Positions 39,114-45,904 of a DNA stretch of 64,000 nucleotides are shown piece after piece. How positions within the stretch are numbered: position 1 is the stretch's first letter; every line of letters begins with the position of its first letter. Made by a program: the position numbers and the translations under genes. Under the pieces are notes generated by a model that saw only the letters and a program-made list of their open reading frames with translations, had not been told where the DNA came from and made no database searches. The stretch is from an uncultured Acidobacteriota bacterium (GTDB lineage Bacteria; Acidobacteriota; Blastocatellia; RBC074). The stretch is from assembly GCA_902825875.1 (NCBI GenBank), contig CADECP010000004.1, positions 1-64,000 on the forward strand, given 5' to 3'.

Positions 39114-40013
39114 TCAGTCTGCGCTTGTTGGCGGGAAGGCCTGTTCCGCGTTTTCCCTCTCCGCCAGCGACCCGGCCATCCCCAGCCTGGCCAATCCCCC
39201 CCCCCCCCAGTTACCAGACAGAGACAAACTGACAGGTTCGTTCGTCTGTACTGCAAATAATTCCATCGGGAGCACTTTGTTGCCGTTGAATGCGACGGTT
39301 GGGCCGAGCGTCAGTTCGTGCGTCAGATGGGCTACGCCGGAAAGTCGAACCGCGTTGACCGTTCCTTCGGTCAGGGCATTGGCGCGGATTGTTTTTTGGA
39401 AATTGGGATCGTTGTATTTGTTGAACCGAAGATCGAAGACCTGCACGGTTTCTGTCATTGCGTGAAAAGGCAGCACCTGCCAACCGCTGTCGCCATCCAA
39501 ATCCGGCCAATCGTGGAGCGGGAACGGAACTTGAAATCCGTAACAATCGAAATCCACGTGGCCGAACGTGGCAAAGGCTTCGTAACGTTCCGGGATGATT
39601 CGAGTCTTTGCGCCAATGACTCGATTGGCTCGCAGCGCGTTCAAAGCCGGAATTTGCAATTCGTCCAACAGCCAGGTTTCAATCAGTTCGGCAATCAAAA
39701 CGTCGGCTTGCACAGGCAAACACAATTCGCGGACATCGCCTGCGATGACTTCGATAACTTCGGCAAAGCCGTTCAGCGCAACGTTGCGCTTCAACACCTC
39801 AGCCAATCCGGGATCGTATTCAACTGAATAAACCTTGCGCGCGCCTGCCGCTGCTGCAAAGAAAGACAAAATGCCGCTGCCCGCTCCGGCGTCCAGAACT
39901 ACGTCGCCGGGCTTGACGGTTTGGTTGATAGCCCTGCGAAAAGCTTCGGTGCGCTCCACGTCGCGCAAACACAACGAAGGGACTTCGGATTTGGAAAACA
40001 GATCATTCACCAT
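39114..40013 (-). CDS. PRMT-like class I methyltransferase
   Basis: A 299-residue SAM-dependent methyltransferase. Motif I VLDAGAGSGILSFFAAAAGA is at about 39-58, the acidic motif SVEYDP at about 63-68, and the double-E-like loop AELIETWLLDEL near 110, all in protein arginine methyltransferase order, followed by a PRMT-like beta-barrel (to about residue 265). The end, after SLSLSGNW, passes through a run of 13 Gs and then a low-similarity 30-residue tail, so its C-terminus depends on the tract length. Bacterial PRMT homologues are uncommon and here one sits directly before a SET gene. Confidence 0.83.
   Translation of the reverse strand: MVNDLFSKSEVPSLCLRDVERTEAFRRAINQTVKPGDVVLDAGAGSGILSFFAAAAGARKVYSVEYDPGLAEVLKRNVALNGFAEVIEVIAGDVRELCLPVQADVLIAELIETWLLDELQIPALNALRANRVIGAKTRIIPERYEAFATFGHVDFDCYGFQVPFPLHDWPDLDGDSGWQVLPFHAMTETVQVFDLRFNKYNDPNFQKTIRANALTEGTVNAVRLSGVAHLTHELTLGPTVAFNGNKVLPMELFAVQTNEPVSLSLSGNWGGGGLARLGMAGSLAERENAEQAFPPTSAD
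39196..39208. repeat. 13-base homopolymer (C on + strand)
   Basis: A run of 13 C inside the 3' end of the PRMT-like gene (13 G on the coding strand). With 14 G the PRMT frame would run into the SET frame and make one fused protein; with 12 G it would end in another tail. It may be a slippage switch or a sequencing artefact. Confidence 0.9.
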
Positions 40014-40073
40014 TCATTAACCTCGTGCTGGCGTTCTCTATCTTGCGAAAGAAAAGCCTTGCTCAGCCTTCTT

Positions 40074-40121
40074 CACCGCGTTAGCGGTGTTTGAGTTTAG
40101 CCGTGGGTTTTTAACCCACGG
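40074..40121. repeat. Two-hairpin intergenic repeat, element E3
   Basis: Hairpin 1 CACCGC-GTTA-GCGGTG (40074-40089), linker TTTGAGTTTAG, and hairpin 2 CCGTGGGTT-TTT-AACCCACGG (40101-40121). Same design and core as E1. Confidence 0.9.
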
Positions 40122-40142
40122 TGGAATACGATATTTCCCCCA

Positions 40143-40186
40143 CGTCGCGTCAGCGACGATTGAGTTCAGGCGTCGCTGACGCGACG
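40143..40186. repeat. Hairpin intergenic repeat, element E4
   Basis: 16-bp perfect arms around a 12-base linker with TGAGTTCAG. Compared with E2 one stem T-A pair has become C-G, keeping the stem intact. Confidence 0.9.
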
Positions 40187-40205
40187 CGAAATCCCGCCTT
40201 CGCTT

Positions 40206-40255
40206 CCCGGCGTTGAAACGCCGGGCTAAAGTCAGCCGCCGCTACGCGGCGAAGA
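40206..40255. repeat. Two-hairpin repeat, element E5 (exact inverted copy of E1)
   Basis: All 50 bases are the exact reverse complement of 33261-33310. E1 and E5 thus bound the segment holding the methyltransferase-nuclease to PRMT-like genes as inverted repeats. Confidence 0.95.
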
Positions 40256-40432
40256 GCAGTAGCAATCGCAGAAAACATCGTTCATTGATGAACCTGTCAG
40301 CGATTTTTCAGGAACTCCGGGTTCCCCTAGCCAAACACCAAGCGTCTTCGCCGCAAGCAAGGCAACCTCGACGCTTGGCCTGCTGAGTTTGAGGACGCTG
40401 CTTTGTGGCCGGGACGCAAACAAAAATGTTTC

Positions 40433-40558
40433 GTAACTGCTCAGCCGGTGCGGAACGGGAAGCCGTAGCGCCCCGGTTCCTCGTGAGGAGTGAGCTTTGC
40501 AAGCAATCCCGTCGCTCCAGGTTCCTCACCGAATTTTGACTACGGGTTGAGCAGTTAC
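40433..40558. mobile_element. MITE-like 126-bp element, tentative
   Basis: Ends carry an exact 11-bp inverted repeat (GTAACTGCTCA at 40433-40443, TGAGCAGTTAC at 40548-40558), with partial pairing of the next bases. It has no transposase. It may be an insertion-sequence remnant. Target duplication was not found with confidence. Confidence 0.4.
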
Positions 40559-40897
40559 AATTTTCTTTCAAATTCTTCGTGGCGAAACAGTGAAGACCGT
40601 TGCAGAAAAATTTTGCCGATACTGAAATTTTCTTTTGGCGCAAAGCCGCGACGCAGAACGCCTTGCCAAGCAAATGCGCCGCGAACTTCGCACCTGACAA
40701 AGACACTTTTCCCGACTTCGCCAACTGCTCGGACAGGATCAATGCCGGTGTCATTTGCTCGTGTAAAAAAGGATGGGTGCGTTGCAGAAAAATTTTGCTT
40801 TTTCTCCGGCTGCTTGGAGAAAAACGGCGTGTTGTGTAAAGTTCGCCCGCCTTGCCAAGGTCAAACAACTTCAATTTCAACAATTTGTGAGGAAGTC
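40559..40897. promoter_or_regulatory. Leader region of the TPR-CHAT gene
   Basis: A 339-bp stretch before the TPR-CHAT start. It contains two exact copies of a 19-base sequence (CGTTGCAGAAAAATTTTGC at 40598-40616 and 40780-40798), 182 bp apart. These could be protein-binding sites, but the frame upstream is also open, so leftover coding sequence is possible. RBS GAGGA lies six bases before ATG 40898. Confidence 0.4.
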
Positions 40898-43800
40898 ATG
40901 TCTCAGCGTTCCGCCGCTCGTTTGCATACTTTTTGTTTATCCATTGCAGTCGTGCTGTCAGCCTCATTGATTTGTTTTTTGGCTGCCGGTCGTGGCGTTA
41001 GTGGGCAAACCGCCAATTCAAGCGGCTCTCAAGAATTGCCGGTTTTGGAATTGAATAACCCGATAGATCGTCAGATGACGGGCGGGCAGATTCACAATTA
41101 CCGCATCAAGCTGGAAGCCGGGCAGTACATTAAAGTCGAAATCTTTCAGTATTGGATAAGTGTCTGGCCGCGTTTGTATGACCCGGCTGGCAATTTGGTG
41201 CTGGAACTTAAGTTGCACAATGAAAATGCTGAGACTGAGATGCTTTCGGCTATTGTGGAAAAAGGCGGAGACTTCAGGCTTGAAATAGAAACACTTGGGG
41301 TTACGGAAATTCGCGGCTCTTATCGTCTGACGTTGGCAACGCAGCAAAAGGCTACGCCCCAGAACCAGTTATTGGTTGAGGCTGACCGCATGCAACTTGA
41401 GGCTTATGCGATGGCAAGAAAGGGGAAATGGGAATCGGCAATCCCCCTAAGCGAAAAAGGTATAGCGCAATATGAAAAAGTGTTTGGGGCAAATCATCTG
41501 GAATTGGTCGAACCTCTAAAGCTCCTGGCAGTGCTGTTGATGTTTAAGGGGGATTTAGTAAATCGCGAAAAAGTAAGCAAACGCATTTTGCACATTCAGG
41601 AACTGGCACTGGGGCGCGACCATCTGAATACTACCGAAGGGTTATTACATCTTGGCACTACTTATCTTGGCGGCCCCCAATGGCTAGAGGGCAAAGAAGT
41701 TTTTGCTAAGTCGTTGCTTGAGCGCGCGCTAAGGATGCGTGAAGCGATTTTAAAGCCGAATGATATGCGGATTGCACAAGTGGCAAGCGATCTTGGCATC
41801 CTGCATCTTAGTTTAAGCGAGTACACTCAAGCCGAAGCATTGTTACGGCGCGCGATGACGATTGCAGAGCAGGAACTTGGGCCGGCCAGTTATTTTGTCG
41901 TCATGAGATGGAATGATTTGGCGGAGGTCAAAGCTGTACAAGGAGAATATGGCGAAGCAGCAGCGCTTTGGGAGCGTGGGGTAGAGAGTGCAGAAAAGCA
42001 CCACCCTGGTAGCCCAGTGTATGCCGCAATGATGGCTAATCTAGGGCAGTTAAGCATGGATACGGGAAATTACGACCGCGCCAAACAGCAACTTGAACAT
42101 GCTCTGCCATTGTATGAAAAGTTTTGGGGGCTGGAGTCTAGCAACATGGCGGAGTTGCTGACCTTGTTGGGAAGGCTAAGTTTTGAGCAAAGAGAAATAC
42201 AGAGCGCGGAACAGTTTCATCGGCGCGCGCTCACCTTACGCGAGAAAATTTTTGGAATGAACCATGCCTTTGTTGCCACATCATTGCTTGGATTGGCGAA
42301 AGCTCTGCAGGCCCAGCAAAAGTATGACGAGGCTGAGGCTGCTTATCAGCGTGCATTGCAGATTAACGAAAAGATTTACAGTGAAAAAGATTGGCGATGG
42401 GGTGCTGGCATGCGCGATTGGGGCAAGCTTTACCAGGAAAGAGGAGATTATGTCCGGGCGGAGCAATTCATCCGCCGTGCGTTGATGAGCTACGAACAAT
42501 CGTTGGGGCTAAACCATCCTTACGTGTTTGAAGCGCGTAGTGATTTGATGACTCTTTGTCTGGCACAAGGGCGTGTCAATGATGCGCTGATTGAACAACA
42601 ACAGGCGGCAAAGATCAGCGAACTCAACCTTAGCCGTAATCTGATGGCCGGTTCTGAGAATCAAAAGTTGCGTTATCTGGAAAAATTCAGACACGAAATA
42701 GATGACACCGTTTCTTTGCACGTCAACCATTTACCCAATCAGCCAGAAGCGATGCAACTGGCGTTTCAGACTCTGCTGCGGAGGAAGAGTCGAGCTTTAG
42801 ACGAAATGGGCGGCGCTCTGCAATTGCTAAGATTGCGCGCCGGAAGTGTTGCTGCAAAAGTTTTCGACAAACTTTCCGATAGATTGGCGCAACTTTCTGT
42901 ACTTACCACGCGCGGGCCAGAAAATCTCAGTCGCGAGAACTATTTAGCCAAAGTGCATCAGGTCAACGAGGACATTGAAAAACTCCAGTCTGAATTAAGT
43001 AAGCATAGCCTGGAGTTTCAGGCTACGGCTGCGCCAACGACATTGGAATCAGTGAGAAAGGCGTTACCTGCCAATGCCGCATTGGTTGAATTCATTCGGT
43101 TCAAGCCGTCTGGAAAACAAGGGCTGAAGGATAAAGCAGGAGACCAATATGCTGCTTATATCCTGCTTTCTGATGGCACATTGAGTTGGACTCCGCTTGG
43201 CAACGCAGATGAAATAGAGAGCTTGGTTAAGGCTTGGCTGAGGGCGATTGCTCCCAAACAACCCAACGAAACATTTTCGATCTCTCAGGTCAAAAAACTG
43301 GCGAGCCAAGTGGACACTTTGGTTATGCAGCCAGTTCGCAAAAAACTGAAAGATGTGCGGCAAATTTTCGTCGCGCCTGATGGTGATCTTCACCTCGTTC
43401 CTTTTGCCGCTATGGTTTATAAGCAAGAGCGATATTTGCTGGAAGATTATCAATTTATCTATTTGACCAGCGGACGCGACTTAGTGCGATTGCAAACTAA
43501 GCATAAAAGCCAACAGGACAAAATCATTTTCGCCGTTTCCGATTTTGACAAGATTGGTGAGCCTCCTATCGTCGCTTCAGGCAATCAGCCGCGAGCCGTC
43601 AGCGATTCGCGCAGCGGGGTTTTGAGCAGCGACACGACGATGGCAACTATAACTTTTGGGCCATTGGGATTTGCGCGAGAAGAGGGAGTGGTCATCAAGA
43701 AGCTATTTCCTGAAGCAAAGCTGTACGCCGACGGTCAGGCGACTGAGACTTTGTTGAAACAGGCGCGACGACCTTATTTTTTACACCTGACAACGCACGG

Positions 43801-44254
43801 ATTCTTTTTGCCGAACGACGATAAAAACAAGGAAAACGCTTTGTTGCGTTCTGGGCTGGTCTTTGCCGGAGCCAATCAACGGAAAAGCGGAAAGGACGAC
43901 GGTATTCTGACTGCTTATGAAGCTGCGGCGCTGGATTTGTGGGGGACTCGGTTGGTCGTTTTGTCGGCTTGCGAAACTGGCAACGGCGAAGTCAAAAATG
44001 GCGAAGGCGTTTTCGGTTTGCGACGCGCGCTGGTATTGGCCGGAGTTGAAACTCAGGTTGCCAGTTTGTGGAAGGCCAGCGATCAGGCGACTCGAAAATT
44101 GATGGAAAGTTTTTACCGCAAACTGAGCGCCGGAATGGGTCGAGCGCAAGCTTTGCGACAGGCGCAGTTGGAAATGTTACGCAGTGGTTACAACAGCGAG
44201 CCTTACAAATGGGCGAATTTCATCTGCGTGGGCGAATGGAAACCGTTGGACTAA
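40898..44254 (+). CDS. Secreted TPR-CHAT caspase-like protease
   Basis: An 1118-residue protein. The start at 40898 is supported by GAGGA. A hydrophobic N-terminus (about 10-37) is a signal peptide or anchor, so the protein faces the periplasm or exterior. Residues about 45-150 form a PPC-like beta domain. From about 165 to 590 there are tetratricopeptide repeats of about 42 residues, with GxxHxxVA-type repeats (kinesin light-chain style). The C-terminal CHAT domain (about 800-1118) has the caspase-type dyad: His967 in LHLTTHGFF and Cys1025 in VVLSACETGNGE. CHAT proteases cleave partner proteins. The gene is AT-richer than its flanks, suggesting transfer. It ends convergent with an anti-sigma-like gene and its sigma factor. 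Confidence 0.9.
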   Translation: MSQRSAARLHTFCLSIAVVLSASLICFLAAGRGVSGQTANSSGSQELPVLELNNPIDRQMTGGQIHNYRIKLEAGQYIKVEIFQYWISVWPRLYDPAGNLVLELKLHNENAETEMLSAIVEKGGDFRLEIETLGVTEIRGSYRLTLATQQKATPQNQLLVEADRMQLEAYAMARKGKWESAIPLSEKGIAQYEKVFGANHLELVEPLKLLAVLLMFKGDLVNREKVSKRILHIQELALGRDHLNTTEGLLHLGTTYLGGPQWLEGKEVFAKSLLERALRMREAILKPNDMRIAQVASDLGILHLSLSEYTQAEALLRRAMTIAEQELGPASYFVVMRWNDLAEVKAVQGEYGEAAALWERGVESAEKHHPGSPVYAAMMANLGQLSMDTGNYDRAKQQLEHALPLYEKFWGLESSNMAELLTLLGRLSFEQREIQSAEQFHRRALTLREKIFGMNHAFVATSLLGLAKALQAQQKYDEAEAAYQRALQINEKIYSEKDWRWGAGMRDWGKLYQERGDYVRAEQFIRRALMSYEQSLGLNHPYVFEARSDLMTLCLAQGRVNDALIEQQQAAKISELNLSRNLMAGSENQKLRYLEKFRHEIDDTVSLHVNHLPNQPEAMQLAFQTLLRRKSRALDEMGGALQLLRLRAGSVAAKVFDKLSDRLAQLSVLTTRGPENLSRENYLAKVHQVNEDIEKLQSELSKHSLEFQATAAPTTLESVRKALPANAALVEFIRFKPSGKQGLKDKAGDQYAAYILLSDGTLSWTPLGNADEIESLVKAWLRAIAPKQPNETFSISQVKKLASQVDTLVMQPVRKKLKDVRQIFVAPDGDLHLVPFAAMVYKQERYLLEDYQFIYLTSGRDLVRLQTKHKSQQDKIIFAVSDFDKIGEPPIVASGNQPRAVSDSRSGVLSSDTTMATITFGPLGFAREEGVVIKKLFPEAKLYADGQATETLLKQARRPYFLHLTTHGFFLPNDDKNKENALLRSGLVFAGANQRKSGKDDGILTAYEAAALDLWGTRLVVLSACETGNGEVKNGEGVFGLRRALVLAGVETQVASLWKASDQATRKLMESFYRKLSAGMGRAQALRQAQLEMLRSGYNSEPYKWANFICVGEWKPLD

Positions 44255-44266
44255 TGATGGCTGCTT

Positions 44267-45193
44267 TTAGGGTTTGCCAGCGGGTTGCAACAGAAACGGT
44301 CGGCTGATGGAAACTGACTCTTTATTGTCGGAGTCAATTCCGACAAACGTCGCTTGGTATTGACCTGGTTTCAGCAGCGACGGCGCAAAATCTGCCTGAA
44401 TATAAATCAAGCCTTGCCTGGTTTTTTGTGCCCGCACATTGCGACGCACAAGATTCACGCCATCTGGCGTTTTGAGCGTTACGTCACAGCGCATCGCCAC
44501 CGGCTCAAATTCCAATTGCAGGCTCAACCTCAATCGGCGTTTGTTCGCTGCGAGTGTGATTGAGGGAATGTCCGATCCTGCTCTAAAACTTGATGGCAGA
44601 TTGATGGCAAGCAAATCCTCGTTTCGAGAAGGCGACTCAGGGAATTGCGACGGAACTATCGTTGGCTCAGGAGTCGGCATTTTCAGTTGGGCAACTTCCT
44701 GCCGTAATTCTTCACTTTGGGATATTGCGGTGTCGCGTTGTTGGCGCGCGACAGAAAGCTCCCGACGTAAGTTTCTATGTTCATAGGCCTGCCACACAAA
44801 ACCGGCGACGAACGACAGTAACGTCGCAGCCGCCAATCCGAATTCCGGCCAAGACCGCGCGCCGAACAATTCAACCCAACGTGAAGTTTGTGGTTTCGCT
44901 GGCGCGGGCTGAGTTTGATTCAGTTTTTCCCGCAGCGCGCTGGCAAAGGCGACTTCCTGTTGGCCGCCCGGAGTGGCCAGAAAATGGCGTTCAAATTTTT
45001 CGTGTGTTTCAGCGTCCAGGTGGCGACGGACATAAGCGTCAACCAGTTCGTGTTTGACCATCAGCATGTGGTCAAAGAGTTCATCGTCAGAGAAATATCG
45101 CATTTCGAATTCGGTCATCTTGTCTTCGGGCAGGTCGCCCAGCAAATAGCCGACCGTTTCCCGTTCCGACTGGTTGTAATTCCAAAAGCTCAT
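44267..45193 (-). CDS. Membrane anti-sigma-like protein
   Basis: A 308-residue protein. Residues 1-95 are helical and acidic (YLLGDLPEDKMTEFEMRYF, ELVDAYVRRHL, FERHFL), the layout of acidobacterial anti-sigma N-terminal domains but without the zinc His/Cys motif. A single membrane helix lies at about 117-136, then a coiled coil (140-170), a Pro/Ser linker, and an Ig-like beta domain (about 215-308) outside the membrane. Its gene follows the ECF sigma gene by 28 bp, as anti-sigma genes do. It is the natural candidate for control of that sigma factor, and its exported part would be exposed to the secreted CHAT protein encoded 13 bp away. Confidence 0.75.
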   Translation of the reverse strand: MSFWNYNQSERETVGYLLGDLPEDKMTEFEMRYFSDDELFDHMLMVKHELVDAYVRRHLDAETHEKFERHFLATPGGQQEVAFASALREKLNQTQPAPAKPQTSRWVELFGARSWPEFGLAAATLLSFVAGFVWQAYEHRNLRRELSVARQQRDTAISQSEELRQEVAQLKMPTPEPTIVPSQFPESPSRNEDLLAINLPSSFRAGSDIPSITLAANKRRLRLSLQLEFEPVAMRCDVTLKTPDGVNLVRRNVRAQKTRQGLIYIQADFAPSLLKPGQYQATFVGIDSDNKESVSISRPFLLQPAGKP

Positions 45194-45221
45194 AACTTTA
45201 GTGACTGACAGACGATGTGTG

Positions 45222-45833
45222 TTACAGATTTCTTTGCCTGCGTTCGATGCAGGCGCGAACTTTTCGTTGCAGCGTCAGGCGAATGCGGTGCAAATGAACG
45301 CGCAAACTATTTTCTTCCCAGTTTAATCGCTCGGCGGCCTGGCGGCGGTTGGCGGTCTGTTGGCGCAGATCGTCATGATGGCAAGCTCGCATCAAAGATT
45401 CGTCTTCCGGCTGCAAAGTTTTCAACGCCGCGTCCATACATTCCAGCCTAAGTTCTTTTTCCTGTCCCTCTTCGCGCAAACCGTCTTTGGCGGCAATTTC
45501 AATCAGGTCACGCGGCGACAAATCATCCAGTTGAGTTTCCGCTCCCACGCGGCGTCGTTGCCGTCGCCAGAACTCGCTCAAAACGAACTGAGAGACGCCG
45601 AAAGCATAAGCCATCGGTTCGGGATTATGAATCGTTTCGCCTTCGGCCAGTTTGCGACCGATGCGATCCAGCGTTTCGTCCGCCAATTCGTGCCAGAACA
45701 AAGTTGGAACTCCGCGACGCGCAAAAAGCTCAACCAATTTTCGGCGCAAACGTTCATAAAGCTGGCCAGCTTGATCTTTGTCGGGCGAAAGCCAGCTCAA
45801 TAAAGTTTCGAGCACGTCTTGATGGTCAACCAT
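45222..45833 (-). CDS. ECF-like sigma-70 family factor
   Basis: A 203-residue sigma factor. Region 2 covers about 30-100 (FWHELADETLDRIGRKL, then FVLSEFWRRQRRR). Region 4 covers about 130-200, with a helix-turn-helix near QAAERLNWEENSLRVHLHRIR. The lack of regions 1 and 3 fits the ECF class that directs RNA polymerase to a small regulon. The start at 45833 has no clear RBS. The anti-sigma-like gene lies immediately downstream in the same direction. Confidence 0.85.
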   Translation of the reverse strand: MVDHQDVLETLLSWLSPDKDQAGQLYERLRRKLVELFARRGVPTLFWHELADETLDRIGRKLAEGETIHNPEPMAYAFGVSQFVLSEFWRRQRRRVGAETQLDDLSPRDLIEIAAKDGLREEGQEKELRLECMDAALKTLQPEDESLMRACHHDDLRQQTANRRQAAERLNWEENSLRVHLHRIRLTLQRKVRACIERRQRNL

Positions 45834-45904
45834 AGTTACTTGTCACGAAATCGCGGCCAAAGTAGCAAAACTATACGGCGACTCCAATTGTACAGGCGCG
45901 ATCT

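Noticed and set aside
40308..40883. 191-codon leftward ORF upstream of the TPR-CHAT gene
   Set aside because: No RBS, no family, crosses the inverted-repeat element, and has unusual Cys/Ser/Arg content.
40490..40897. In-frame upstream extension of the TPR-CHAT gene
   Set aside because: The internal ATG at 40898 has an RBS and is followed at once by a signal peptide; the extension has no such features.
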